DNA of 31,345 nucleotides from CAVYPR01 sp052145775 (GCA_052145775.1 JBKQNY010000164.1:1-31345); one strand, 5' to 3'. Shown: positions 5,573 to 14,257, counted from the first letter of the stretch. The notes: generated from the sequence alone by a model not told the origin. Made by a program: numbers and translations.

Positions 5573-7966
5573 TCAGCCGCCGCCCTGGGACGTGACCCGG
5601 GTGTCCGGGAGTGTCGGGGTGGTGATGGACGGGGGCGGCTTTGTCACAGATCCCCCGGACTTCGTGCCGGTGCCGCTGCCTGTCTTGTTCCCCGATCCCG
5701 AGGATGTGCCGGACCCCGACTGCGGCGGTGTCGTCGACCCCGAGCCCGCCGGCGGTGTCGGTGGCGGGACCAAGGTGAACTCGGCGTCGACGCAGTCCGT
5801 CGGCTGTTCGGCCACCACCGTGTCGACGGTGGGCGACGACCCGAAGGCCCAGACCGAGAGCCCCGTCGCTGTGGAGAGGCAGGCGTAAGCGGGGTCGTTG
5901 GTCTGGAACCCGGTCAGGCGTCCCATGAACTCCGGCGCGCCGAGCGACTGGACTGTCGTCCAGGGCTGCAGGGCGAGCGAGACGGTCTGGCCCTCCCAGG
6001 TCCCCGAGTAGCGCGGCGCCGCGCCGTCGGAGGTCCCCGGCGACGACGTGGTGGTCGACCCTGTGGGAGTGGTTGTCGAGGTGGTGGTGGTTGACCCTGT
6101 CGGGGGTGCGGGCGCTGTGGTGGTGCTGGTGGTCGTGGTCGACGCTGTGGGGGAGGCGGACGGCGGGCCGGCCGGTGTGGCCTTGGACGCCGGGGCGAAG
6201 CCGTCGAGGGCCGCCAACATCTGGGGGTCGTTGCCGTCCATCCCGAGTGCCCACGCCCCGACGCCCCCCAGGTCGTAGAGCTGGGACGTCTGTGCGATCA
6301 GATAGAGGGAGGCCGGGTCCTCGTAGTACTCCTCGTACCACTGGCCGGCGGACTGGTACGAGGTCCAGGCGGTCTGGGTCACGTCGTCCCAGTAGGCGGG
6401 GTGGCCGCCGGCCACGATCTGGGCGTCACTGACGGGGGTAGCTGTGCCGGTGGCCTGGGCGGACATCGTCCCGTTGGTGGTGGGCCACTGCTCGCCATAG
6501 AAGGGGACGCCCAAGATCACCTTGCTCGGAGGCACGGCCGCCGCGTACTGCTGGGCCGTGGTCAGGTCGCTGAACATCGAGCTGGTGAGCGGCGAGGCGG
6601 GATTGGTGGGCGACTGCAGGTTCAGCTGGTAGGCCATCACGAAGAACCCGTCCACGGCCGGGGCCAGGGCCGGGATGTCGTAGAAGCCGCCCGGATCGCC
6701 GGCCGAGCTGGCGTAGGTGTCCATCGTGACCTGGTAGTGGGGGTTGGCGGCGTGGACGGCGCCCGAGACCTTGGTGACCAGGTTGGTCAACCCCGCCTGG
6801 TCGCCGGATCCCTCGCCCTCAAAGTCGATGTTCAGCCCGTCGAGGTTCTTGGCCTCGATCGCCTGGACCACGGCCGCCGAGAGGGTGGCCGGCGCCGTCG
6901 ACGACGACGTGAGCTGGTTGAGCGCCCCCTGGTCGAAGCAGTTGACCGTCAGCACCACCCGCACCCCCGAGGCGTGGGCCCGGTTCACCAGGTTGACCAG
7001 GTCCTGGCTCTCGTACCCCTCCCAACCGGCCCCGGACTGGTCGAGCGACCCGTCGGGGTTCACCCCGATGCTGAAGTAGGCGATGGTCGTGAGCCCGCCG
7101 ACGTTGAACCCCGCGCTCTGTGTGAGGGTCCAGTAGGGGGCGAAGCCGAAGACCTCGTGCGGCTGCAGCGGCGGCGCGTCGGCGAGCGAGGGGGGCGCCG
7201 GGGCGGGCGGGGCGGTGGCCGGCGGGAGCACGAGCGGCCTGTTGCTCTTGCGGTCCGGCAGCAGCCGCACCGTTGTGGCCGCACCGACGTCCTTCGACCC
7301 GGCGCGACCCAGCCCGACGGCGTGGTAGGGGTCCGCGGCCCCCGACGGGGACGGGCCGCCGCCGGTCACCGCCACGAGGGCGGCCCCGGCGGTGAGCAGC
7401 GTGACGGCGCCGGCCGCGCCGAAGCGGACGAGCACCCGCGTCCGGCCGCCGGGACGGGCGAGCGCCGCCTCCACCGGGTGCCACACACGGCGCGCCACCG
7501 CCCCCGGCCAGCTGGCCACGCCGTGCCGGGTTCCCTCGGGCCCGCGGAGCTCGAGCCCGCCGACCACCAGGGCCATCCGCCTGGCGGCCGCGGCGGACAG
7601 CGGACGACGGGCGCGCCGCCACCGTCCCGACCGGCCGGCCACCTGTGCCAGCAGGTCCGAGACGTCGGGTGCCCGGGTCAGCAGGAGCAGCGTGCCGGCG
7701 TCGGTGACGACCTCCACCAGCTGCCGCACCGTGCCGTCCGGGGCCGTCTCGGTGCCGTCGGCCGAGAACCCCTGGACCGTCCACCACGGCACCCGCAGCG
7801 TGCCGGCGGACCCGCGCTCGGTGTGCTCGTCGGCCAGGCGCTGGAGCAGCAGGCCTCGGCGGGCCACCGTGACGCGGCACGGGTGGGCCTCGAGGGTATC
7901 GGGATGCACGAGGAGGACCTCGTGGCCCCGCCCGCGGTGCGTCGTCTTCCGGTGAGCGTTTGTCAT
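5573..7966 (-). CDS. Membrane-anchored GH18-family glycoside hydrolase-like protein with N-terminal PH-like domain
   Basis: This 797-residue protein has, in order: a cytoplasmic N-terminal domain (about 12-115) of beta strands ending in a helix, resembling a PH-like fold; a basic stretch; one membrane segment around 183-202 (AGAVTLLTAGAALVAV); a Pro/Ala linker (240-265); a GH18 barrel (about 272-590); a Thr/Ser/Pro-rich linker (600-645); a small domain with two Cys (about 653-740); and a Gly/Ser/Thr-rich tail. The GH18 active-site strand is LDGLNIDFEGEG: the acid/base Glu383 and the Asp two residues before it are present, and the first Asp of DxxDxDxE is Asn379. That is common in YaaH-like spore and wall enzymes, so peptidoglycan or another wall glycan is the likely ligand. 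The ATG at 7966 has only a weak ribosome-binding site. Confidence 0.85.
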   Translation of the reverse strand: MTNAHRKTTHRGRGHEVLLVHPDTLEAHPCRVTVARRGLLLQRLADEHTERGSAGTLRVPWWTVQGFSADGTETAPDGTVRQLVEVVTDAGTLLLLTRAPDVSDLLAQVAGRSGRWRRARRPLSAAAARRMALVVGGLELRGPEGTRHGVASWPGAVARRVWHPVEAALARPGGRTRVLVRFGAAGAVTLLTAGAALVAVTGGGPSPSGAADPYHAVGLGRAGSKDVGAATTVRLLPDRKSNRPLVLPPATAPPAPAPPSLADAPPLQPHEVFGFAPYWTLTQSAGFNVGGLTTIAYFSIGVNPDGSLDQSGAGWEGYESQDLVNLVNRAHASGVRVVLTVNCFDQGALNQLTSSSTAPATLSAAVVQAIEAKNLDGLNIDFEGEGSGDQAGLTNLVTKVSGAVHAANPHYQVTMDTYASSAGDPGGFYDIPALAPAVDGFFVMAYQLNLQSPTNPASPLTSSMFSDLTTAQQYAAAVPPSKVILGVPFYGEQWPTTNGTMSAQATGTATPVSDAQIVAGGHPAYWDDVTQTAWTSYQSAGQWYEEYYEDPASLYLIAQTSQLYDLGGVGAWALGMDGNDPQMLAALDGFAPASKATPAGPPSASPTASTTTTSTTTAPAPPTGSTTTTSTTTPTGSTTTSSPGTSDGAAPRYSGTWEGQTVSLALQPWTTVQSLGAPEFMGRLTGFQTNDPAYACLSTATGLSVWAFGSSPTVDTVVAEQPTDCVDAEFTLVPPPTPPAGSGSTTPPQSGSGTSSGSGNKTGSGTGTKSGGSVTKPPPSITTPTLPDTRVTSQGGG
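6045..6151. repeat. Low-complexity repeat coding a Thr/Ser/Pro linker
   Basis: Degenerate direct repeats of GTGGT-rich triplets, including two copies of a GTGGTYGACCCTGTSGG unit, encode TTTSTTT-type sequence in the GH18-family protein on the minus strand. Such tracts serve as extended cell-wall-spanning linkers and may vary in length between strains. Confidence 0.6.
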
Positions 7967-8100
7967 CGGTGGCTCTGCGGACCTTCCAGTTCCGGGCGCG
8001 CGCTGCGCCACCTCTCGCTGCCGCGTGCAGGTTCCCCGCGCCAGAGCCCATCCTCCGGCGGGTCGCCTCGAGCAGGAGGTGCCTGCCACGGCAGCCGATA

Positions 8101-8131
8101 AGGCACGCCTAGTCTTGTAGAGACGGTGCCT
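8101..8131. other. Hairpin in the GH18 / PIN-TRAM divergent region
   Basis: AGGCAC (8101-8106) pairs with GTGCCT (8126-8131), and within it GTCT (8112-8115) pairs with AGAC (8121-8124) around a TGTAG loop. A plus-strand TAGTCT (8110-8115), matching TANNNT, overlaps it, so this could be an operator or promoter rather than an RNA structure. The rest of 7967-8217 shows a short CTGCCACGGCAG palindrome (8083-8094) and no gene. Confidence 0.3.
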
Positions 8132-8217
8132 CGTGGCAAGGGGGCCTTCCAGGGAATTTCGGCACCGCCCCCTCGAAAAAAGTCTGCCGCAGCCAGGGAG
8201 GACCGAACTACGCTGGT

Positions 8218-9303
8218 GTGACTGTGGTGTTCATCGAGGTGCTGCGGCTCATCATCGTCCTGATCGGCGCCCTGGCCGGTCTCGAGGTCGGGCGCTCCGT
8301 CAACACCTCTCCCGCCCCGGTCATCGGGATGGCGCTGGGCGCCCTGGTGGCCTACGTCCTCGGCGGCGCTCTCGGCCGGTTCCTCCAGCGCAAGCAGGGC
8401 TGGGTCGCCCAGCCCTTCGACCGCATCCCCCCCGGCGAGCTGCTGGCCGGCACCGTCACCGCCCTGGCCGGTCTGGCCCTCGGCGTGGTGCTCTGCGTGC
8501 CGTTGCTGATCCTGGTCCGTTCCCCGCTCATGTATCCGGTCGCCGCCGCGGTGGCCTGGGTCATGGCCTGCGCCGGCTTCCGCGTCGGCATGGTCAAGGG
8601 CGGGCAAGTGGCGGCGGCGGCCGGCCTGAGCCGGATCCTGGCGCCCCCCACCGAGCCCCCGCCCGCCTTCGCCATGCTGGTCGACGCGTCGGCGGTGATG
8701 GACCACTCGCTGCTGGTGCTCGGGCAGGCCGGCATGCTCGTGGGCGGTCTCGTGGTGCCGCGCTTCGTGGTCGACCAGGTCCAGGCCCTGGCGGCGGCGC
8801 CCGACCCGGTGACCTCGCGCCGCGCCCGGCGGGGGCTCGAGACCCTGGAGGCCCTGCGCGAGGCGGGGGTGACGGTGAAGGTCGCCGACAACGAGCTCCC
8901 CGAGATCGACGACGCCGGCGACCGGCTGCTCGAGGCCTCCCGGCGTCTGGGGCTCCGTCTGCTCACCTCGTCGGGAAGGCTGCGCGACGCGGCCCCCGCA
9001 CGCGGCGTCCGGGTGACCGACCTCCGGCGGCTCGTCGACCGGCGGGTGCCCGACCACCAGCCGGGCGAGCGCCTCACCCTCGCGCTCGAGCGGGAGGGGA
9101 ATCAGCCGCGCCAGGCGGCAGGCTTCCTGGCCGACGGCAACCTGGTCGTGGTGAACGACGGCGTCCAGCTGATCGGCCGCGGCCCCGTCGAGGTGGAGGT
9201 GCTCTCCACCCGGCGGACCAGCCAGGGTCTCATGGTCTTCGCCCGGGTGTCCGACCGTTCGGTCAGCGCCACCGCCACGACCCCGGCCGGCGGCAGGGGC
9301 TGA
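8218..9303 (+). CDS. YacL-like membrane protein with PIN and TRAM domains; PIN active site degraded
   Basis: The 361-residue protein has about four N-terminal membrane helices (8-20, 34-52, 76-100, 105-122), then a PIN-like domain (about 150-275) and a TRAM domain (about 283-355, with GFLADGNLVVVNDG). The order equals that of YacL-type proteins. Of the usual four acidic PIN residues, Asp156 (MLVDAS) and Asp235 remain. The DE pair reads DQ (Asp186-Gln187) and the TND motif reads TSS (250-252), so nuclease activity is doubtful and an RNA- or ligand-binding role is more likely. The start is ambiguous: GTG at 8218, 8224 or 8227. TACGCT at 8209-8214 suggests a leaderless start at 8224, while AGGGAGG at 8195-8201 is too far upstream. 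It is divergent from the GH18-type gene. Confidence 0.88.
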   Translation: MTVVFIEVLRLIIVLIGALAGLEVGRSVNTSPAPVIGMALGALVAYVLGGALGRFLQRKQGWVAQPFDRIPPGELLAGTVTALAGLALGVVLCVPLLILVRSPLMYPVAAAVAWVMACAGFRVGMVKGGQVAAAAGLSRILAPPTEPPPAFAMLVDASAVMDHSLLVLGQAGMLVGGLVVPRFVVDQVQALAAAPDPVTSRRARRGLETLEALREAGVTVKVADNELPEIDDAGDRLLEASRRLGLRLLTSSGRLRDAAPARGVRVTDLRRLVDRRVPDHQPGERLTLALEREGNQPRQAAGFLADGNLVVVNDGVQLIGRGPVEVEVLSTRRTSQGLMVFARVSDRSVSATATTPAGGRG

Positions 9304-9310
9304 ACCTGCT

Positions 9311-10696
9311 CTAGGACTCGGAGACCGCGGTCACCAGCTTCTGAAGGGTGTCCTTGGCGTCGCCGAAGAGCAGCACGGTCCGGTCGTTGTAGAGCAGCTC
9401 GTTCTCGATGCCGGCGAACCCCGGCCGCATGGAGCGCTTGAGGAAGACCACGTGCTGGGCCTGGTCGGCGTGGATGATCGGCATGCCGTAGATGGGGCTG
9501 CCCGGGGTGTCGATGGCGGCCGGGTTCACCGTGTCGTTGGCCCCGACCACCAGGGCCACGTCGGCCGTGGGCAGCTCGGGGTTGGCCTCGTCCATCTCCT
9601 TCAGCTGCTCGTAGGGGACGTTGGCCTCGGCCAGGAGCACGTTCATGTGGCCGGGCATGCGGCCGGCCACCGGGTGGATGGCGTAGAACACCTCGACCCC
9701 CCGTGCCGACAGCATGTCGGCCAGCTCGCGCACCACGTGCTGGGCCTGGGCCACGGCCAGGCCGTAGCCGGGGATGATCACCACCTTGCGGGCGTAGGCC
9801 AGGAGCACGCCGACGTCGTCGACGGTGGCGGTGTGCACCGACTGCCCGCCGGCCCGCTCGGTGGCACCGCTGGCCGTGACCACCGAGCCGAAGGCGCTGA
9901 AGAGGATGTTGGGCAGCGAGCGGCCCATGGCCTTGCTCATGAGCCGGGTGAGGATGATCCCCGAGGCCCCGACCAGGGTGCCGGCCACGATCAGCAGGTT
10001 CGAGTCCAGGGTGAAGCCCGAGGCGGCCACGGCCAGCCCGGTGAAGGCGTTGAGCAGCGAGATGAGCACGGGGACGTCGGCCCCGCCGATGGGCAGCACG
10101 AAGATCACCCCGAGGACGACGGACAGGGCGAGCAGCACCCAGAGCAGGGCCGTCGACGCCGTCACCAGGACGGCCACGGCCAGGCCCAGGACGACCAGCC
10201 CCACCGCGGCGTTGATCACCTGCTGGGCCGGGTAGGTGATGGGCCGCCCGGTCATGAGCTCCTGGAGCTTGGCGAAGGCCACGGCCGACCCGGCGAAGGA
10301 GACGGTGCCCACCAGCACGCCGAAGAGCACCTCGAGCACCTTGTAGGTGGCCAGGGTCTTGGTGTCGGTCCCGATGAATTCGGTGATCGAGACAAGGGCC
10401 GCCGCCCCGCCCCCGACGCCGTTGAAGATGGCCACCATCTGCGGCATCGCCGTCATCTTCACCAGCCGGGCGGCCGGCACCGCCACCGCCACGCCGACGA
10501 CCATGGCCACGACGATGAGCGCCAGGTGGGTCAGGTTCGGCTGGGCGAAGGTCGCCCCGATGGCCAGCAACATCCCGGCCGCGCCCACCAGGTTTCCCGC
10601 CCGGGCCCGCTTCGGTGACGACAGCCCCTTCAGGGCGAGGATGAAGCCGATGACGGCCACCAGGTAGCAGAGGTCGATGACCGTCCCCCGGCTCAC
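9311..10696 (-). CDS. pntB: NAD(P) transhydrogenase beta subunit PntB
   Basis: This 461-residue subunit of proton-translocating transhydrogenase couples hydride transfer between NADH and NADP+ to proton movement. The N-terminal two thirds hold eight or nine membrane helices with conserved motifs (KMTAMPQMVAIFNGVGGG, ITYPAQQVINA, LPIGGADVPVLISLLNA). The C-terminal NADP(H)-binding domain starts near residue 290, with VVIIPGYGLAVAQAQH, FYAIHPVAGRMPGHMNVLLA, VALVVGANDTVNPAA and a final FLKRSMRPGFAGIENELLY. All are canonical and near full length. The start GTG at 10696 overlaps the stop of pntAb (GTGA). NADPH produced here could serve the biosynthetic and reductive steps of a lipid- or steroid-degrading cell. 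Confidence 0.97.
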   Translation of the reverse strand: MSRGTVIDLCYLVAVIGFILALKGLSSPKRARAGNLVGAAGMLLAIGATFAQPNLTHLALIVVAMVVGVAVAVPAARLVKMTAMPQMVAIFNGVGGGAAALVSITEFIGTDTKTLATYKVLEVLFGVLVGTVSFAGSAVAFAKLQELMTGRPITYPAQQVINAAVGLVVLGLAVAVLVTASTALLWVLLALSVVLGVIFVLPIGGADVPVLISLLNAFTGLAVAASGFTLDSNLLIVAGTLVGASGIILTRLMSKAMGRSLPNILFSAFGSVVTASGATERAGGQSVHTATVDDVGVLLAYARKVVIIPGYGLAVAQAQHVVRELADMLSARGVEVFYAIHPVAGRMPGHMNVLLAEANVPYEQLKEMDEANPELPTADVALVVGANDTVNPAAIDTPGSPIYGMPIIHADQAQHVVFLKRSMRPGFAGIENELLYNDRTVLLFGDAKDTLQKLVTAVSES

Positions 10697-11040
10697 GCGG
10701 CGGGCCCGCCCTGCTGCTGGTCCTTCTCCTCGTCCGCCGGGGGCCGCTGGCGCCCGGGCGAGCGTCCCTTGAACATCTCGAGCATGCGGTCGGTCACGAC
10801 GAACCCGCCGACGACGTTCAGCGTGGCCAGGATCACCGCGATGAAGCCGAGCACCTCCTCGGCCCCGGTGTGGGCGTGGCCGAGCACGAGGATCGCGCCG
10901 ACCAGGATCACGCCGTGGATGGCGTTGGAGCCCGACATGAGCGGGGTGTGCAGGATGCTGGGAACCTTGGAGACGACCTCGATGCCCACGAAGGCGGCGA
11001 GGACGAACACGGTCAGGTACTCGACGACCCCGGTGGTCAC
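10693..11040 (-). CDS. pntAb: NAD(P) transhydrogenase alpha-2 subunit PntAb
   Basis: A 115-residue membrane subunit, the split-off membrane part of the alpha chain. It has three helices (VEYLTVFVLAAFVGIEVV, AIHGVILVGAILVLG, EEVLGFIAVILATLNVVGGFVVTDRMLEMF), with KVPSILHTPLMSGSNAIHG between the first two, which is highly conserved. The C-terminal tail is polar and Gln/Glu-rich, longer than needed for the fold. The start GTG at 11040 overlaps the pntAa stop (GTGA) and its own stop overlaps the pntB start, so the three genes are translationally coupled. The three-gene form is usual in actinobacteria and alphaproteobacteria. Confidence 0.96.
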   Translation of the reverse strand: MTTGVVEYLTVFVLAAFVGIEVVSKVPSILHTPLMSGSNAIHGVILVGAILVLGHAHTGAEEVLGFIAVILATLNVVGGFVVTDRMLEMFKGRSPGRQRPPADEEKDQQQGGPAA

Positions 11041-12188
11041 GATGGCTGCCCCTCCCCGGTGCCGGCGGCCCCGAGCAGCTCGGCGGTGGGGGCGTGGACC
11101 GGCGTCCCCTCGCGCAGCACACAGGTGCCGGTCACGATCTCGTCGTCCCAGTCCGGCGAGACCGCCCCTTCGCGGACCATGAGGGCCAGCAGGTTCATCA
11201 CGTTGCGGGCGAACAGGAAACTGGCGTGGGTCGGCATGGAGGCTGCCGGGTTGGCCATGCCGACCACCGTCACCCCGCCGCGCACCACTTCGGCGCCGAC
11301 CTCGGTCACCTCGCAGTTCCCTCCCGAGTCGGCCGCCAGGTCGATCAGCACGGACCCCTCGCCCATGCCGTCGACCATGGCCGAGGTGACCAGCACCGGG
11401 GCCCGTCGCCCGGGGACGGCGGCGGTGGTGATCACCACGTCGGCCGCCGCCACCTCGGCCGCAAGGGCGGCGCGCTGGCGGTCCAGCTCCTCGGGCGAGA
11501 GCTCGCGGGCGTAGCCGCCCGCCCCCTCGGCCGACACCCCGAGGTCGACGAAGGTCGCCCCCAGGCTCTCGGCCTCCTCCTTGGCCGCCGTCCGCACGTC
11601 GTAGGCGCGGACGACCGCGCCCAGCCGGCGAGCGGTGGCGATGGCCTGGAGGCCGGCCACGCCGACCCCCATGACCAGGACCTTGGCCGGGGGGACGGTG
11701 CCCGCCGCGGTCATGAGCATGGGGAAGAAGCGCCCGAGGCGGGTGGCGGCCGCCAGCCCGGCCCGGTAGCCCGAAACGGTGGCCTGGGAGGAGAGCGCGT
11801 CCATGCTCTGGGCCCGGCTGATGCGGGGCAGCAGGTCGAAGCTGAACACGCTGGCCTTCCTCGCGGCCAGCACGCCGAGCGCGTCGACCGACGCCGCGGG
11901 CTGCAGGAAGCTCAGCACCACGGCCCCCTCGTCGACCAGCTCCGCCTCCTTTGCGCTCAGGGGCTGGACCCGGGCCACCGCCGAGGCCCCGCGATAGCAG
12001 GCGGCGGCGTCGGGGGCGACCGAGGCACCGGCCGCGACGTAGGCGTCGTCGGGGAAGGCGGCCTCACGTCCGGCGCCGGACTGCACCGCGACCTCCCACC
12101 CCGCGGCGACGAGCCGCTTGGCCACGTCGGGCACGACCGACACGCGTCGTTCGCCCGGCCGCGTCTCGGTGGGAACCGCCAGTTTCAC
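11037..12188 (-). CDS. pntAa: NAD(P) transhydrogenase alpha-1 subunit PntAa
   Basis: The 383-residue soluble NAD(H)-binding subunit begins with VKLAVPTETRPGERRVSVVPD. It contains the alanine dehydrogenase/PNT N-terminal domain, a long central helix region (SRAQSMDALSSQATVSGYRA), the Rossmann motif VLVMGVGVAGLQAIATARRLGA, VVITTAAVPGRRAPVLV, VLIDLAADSGGNCEVTE and the C-terminal part of the fold. The start GTG at 12188 has no clear Shine-Dalgarno sequence. TAGAAA lies six bases upstream, one base off TANNNT, so a leaderless start is possible. It is the first gene of pntAa-pntAb-pntB, 58 bp downstream (in transcription direction) of the EAL-domain gene, which may be cotranscribed. Confidence 0.96.
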   Translation of the reverse strand: MKLAVPTETRPGERRVSVVPDVAKRLVAAGWEVAVQSGAGREAAFPDDAYVAAGASVAPDAAACYRGASAVARVQPLSAKEAELVDEGAVVLSFLQPAASVDALGVLAARKASVFSFDLLPRISRAQSMDALSSQATVSGYRAGLAAATRLGRFFPMLMTAAGTVPPAKVLVMGVGVAGLQAIATARRLGAVVRAYDVRTAAKEEAESLGATFVDLGVSAEGAGGYARELSPEELDRQRAALAAEVAAADVVITTAAVPGRRAPVLVTSAMVDGMGEGSVLIDLAADSGGNCEVTEVGAEVVRGGVTVVGMANPAASMPTHASFLFARNVMNLLALMVREGAVSPDWDDEIVTGTCVLREGTPVHAPTAELLGAAGTGEGQPS

Positions 12189-12246
12189 GCTGGCTTTCTA
12201 CCAGGTGGCGAGCCGTACCCGAATCCCACCGCCAGGCGCGCGATCC

Positions 12247-13317
12247 TCAGTCGGAGGGTTCCCCGGGCACGTGGTCACCCGGTTCCTCGGGATCTAGTCC
12301 CAGCTCTTCGAGCGAGAGGGGGCCTTCCTCCTCACGGGCGTGGGCCCCCCGGGGCTCGGGTTCCTCCTCCTGGTCGAGCACCAGGTCGACCAGGTCGATG
12401 CCCTCGAGCCGGCCGCGCCGCGCCGCCCCCTTCCCCTTGGACCCCAAGGGAAGGCCGCCGACCGGGGGGCTCTCGGCGTGCGCCCCGCGGAACGGCCAGT
12501 CGTCCCCCTCCGTCCACCCCGATCCGTCCAGGGGGAACCGGAGGTTCTCCACGTTGGCCAGCTTGGCCGCGTTCTCCGCGTCCAGCGGGGGCGCGAAGAA
12601 GTAGCCCTGCGCGGCGTCGCACTCGAACTCCCGGACGATGGCCGCGTGCCGCGCGCTCTCGACCCCCTCGGCCACCGTCGCCATGCCGCAGCTGTGGGCG
12701 AGGTGGACCACGGCCTGTACCACCATCCGGTTGATGCCCTCGTTGTTCTCCAGCCCGTTGACGAAGGACTGGTCGATCTTGATCGTGTTGACGGCCAGCC
12801 GGCGGAGGATCTCGATCGAGTTCCAGCTGGTGCCCACGTCGTCGACCGCCAGCTGGACGCCGAGGGAGGCGATGGCCCGCAACTCGTCGACCGCCGCCTC
12901 CTCGGACATCGAGTGCTCGGTCACCTCGATCGTGAGACGGTCGGGGGGCAGGCCCGACTCCTCCAGTGCGGAGGCCACGGCCGACGAGGCCACACCGCGC
13001 CGCAGCTGCACCAGCGAGCAGTTGACGGCCAGCTGCACGCTGAAGGGCCACGACATCGCCTGGCGGCACCCCTCGGACAGCACCCACTCGCCCAGGGCCA
13101 CGATGTCGCCGTTGGCCTCGGCCCAGGGGATCAGGAGCTGCGGGCGGATGATCCCCTCGGTGGGGTGGGACCAGCGCAGCAGGCCCTCGAACCCGAGGAG
13201 CTGGCCCGACCCGAGGTCCACGATCGGCTGGAACCCGAGGTTGGGCTGGCCGGCGAGCACCGTCGGTCGTCCGGCGCCGCCCAACGAGCGCGGGCCGCTC
13301 CCGCCTACCGCTGCCAC
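12247..13317 (-). CDS. EAL-domain cyclic di-GMP phosphodiesterase, stand-alone
   Basis: The 356-residue protein is a single EAL domain (about 25-270) with an acidic, low-complexity C-terminal tail (about 290-356). The signature EAL reads EGL (Glu44-Gly45-Leu46, FEGLLRWSHP), keeping the metal-binding Glu. Other active-site motifs are present: VNCS (Asn), TIEVTEHS (Glu), AVDDVGTSWNS (DD), IKIDQSFV (Lys), TVAEGVES (Glu) and AQGYFFAPPL (Gln). Hydrolysis of c-di-GMP is therefore plausible. There is no sensory or membrane domain, so control may come through the tail or through expression. The start GTG at 13317 has GGGGG six bases upstream. Its relation to the pnt genes downstream is positional only. 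Confidence 0.93.
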   Translation of the reverse strand: MAAVGGSGPRSLGGAGRPTVLAGQPNLGFQPIVDLGSGQLLGFEGLLRWSHPTEGIIRPQLLIPWAEANGDIVALGEWVLSEGCRQAMSWPFSVQLAVNCSLVQLRRGVASSAVASALEESGLPPDRLTIEVTEHSMSEEAAVDELRAIASLGVQLAVDDVGTSWNSIEILRRLAVNTIKIDQSFVNGLENNEGINRMVVQAVVHLAHSCGMATVAEGVESARHAAIVREFECDAAQGYFFAPPLDAENAAKLANVENLRFPLDGSGWTEGDDWPFRGAHAESPPVGGLPLGSKGKGAARRGRLEGIDLVDLVLDQEEEPEPRGAHAREEEGPLSLEELGLDPEEPGDHVPGEPSD

Positions 13318-13421
13318 GTCGTACCCCCAACTGCGTCCATCGGGCCGTCCTGTTCCCCCCAGCGCCTGGCTAGATCATGCCCGATGGCCGCCTCCGTCGG
13401 GGCGAGTGCCCGTCCGGCGGG

Positions 13422-14249
13422 TCACTCCCCTTGGGCCGCCCGCAGGAACGCCGGCCACTCCCCGCCACCGTGGGCGACGAGGGTGGCCCCGCTCACGTAG
13501 CCGGCCAGGGGCGAGGCCAGGAAGAGGCAGATGCCGGCCACGTCGGCCGGGGTGCCCATCCGGCCGAGGGGCACGGTGGCCGCCACCCGGGCCAACCCCT
13601 CGGGTCCGCCGTAGTGGTCGGGGTCACCGGTGTCCACCATGCCGGCGCTGACGCAGTTCACCCGGACCTTGGGCGCCCACTCCACGGCCAGGGTCTGGGT
13701 GAGGCTGACCAACCCGGCCTTGGCCGCGCCGTAGGCGGCGGTGCCCGGCGAGGGGCGCAGGCCCGACACGCTGCCGATGTTGAGGATCGAGCCGCCGTCG
13801 CCCCGCTGCAGGACGGCGTTGGCGGCCCGGGCACAATAGAAGGGGGCCAGCAGATTGAGCGCCACCACCGAAGCGAAGAAGCGCGGGGAGGCCTCGGCCG
13901 CCGGCGAGTACGGCGAACCGCCGGCGTTATTGACGAGCACGTCGAGCCGCCCCATGCGCTCGGCCGCCCCGTCGACGAGGGCCTGGGCCTGGTCGGGTTC
14001 GCGCACGTCCGCCTCGATGAAGGCGGCGACGCGCTCCGACCCGTCGGGGCCCTCTGCCCGCGGCGGCCCCGCCGCCGGCGGGTTCCGCCCGCAGATGACC
14101 ACCTCGGCCCCGGCCGCCAGGAACGCCCGGGCGACGGCGCGTCCCACGCCCCGGCCGCCACCGGTGACGATCACGGCGCGGCCGGAGAAGTCGAGCGCCG
14201 TGCGCGACTCGACCGCCTCGATCGCCTCGTGAGGTGTGCCGCCGTCCAC
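13422..14249 (-). CDS. Short-chain dehydrogenase/reductase of the steroid ring-C/D cluster
   Basis: This classical SDR of about 275 residues has the NAD(P)-binding TGGGRGVGRAVA near the N terminus, VNNAGGSPYS, the catalytic Ser in ILNIGSVSG, YGAAK (Tyr-xxx-Lys), and a C-terminal GHDG-like ATLVAHGGGEWP. It is divergent from echA20-ipdA-ipdB, as SDR genes Rv3548c/Rv3549c are in the M. tuberculosis KstR2 regulon. By context it oxidises a hydroxyacyl-CoA or hydroxy-indane intermediate; IpdF-type activity is possible but not provable here. I chose GTG 14249 because a TAGGGT box lies eight bases upstream and no Shine-Dalgarno sequence exists; TTG at 14258 is an alternative. The C terminus lies 104 bp from the EAL gene, which holds no further gene. 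Confidence 0.9.
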   Translation of the reverse strand: MDGGTPHEAIEAVESRTALDFSGRAVIVTGGGRGVGRAVARAFLAAGAEVVICGRNPPAAGPPRAEGPDGSERVAAFIEADVREPDQAQALVDGAAERMGRLDVLVNNAGGSPYSPAAEASPRFFASVVALNLLAPFYCARAANAVLQRGDGGSILNIGSVSGLRPSPGTAAYGAAKAGLVSLTQTLAVEWAPKVRVNCVSAGMVDTGDPDHYGGPEGLARVAATVPLGRMGTPADVAGICLFLASPLAGYVSGATLVAHGGGEWPAFLRAAQGE

Positions 14250-14257
14250 CGCGGCCA

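Noticed and set aside
8083..8094. CTGCCACGGCAG palindrome upstream of the GH18-type gene
   Set aside because: Only five-base arms and no consistent position to a promoter; mentioned with the intergenic region, not claimed as operator.
6401..8101. A 566-codon open frame on the plus strand
   Set aside because: It is antisense to the GH18-family gene, whose LDGLNIDFE motif and membrane segment are real; nothing recognisable is encoded in this frame.
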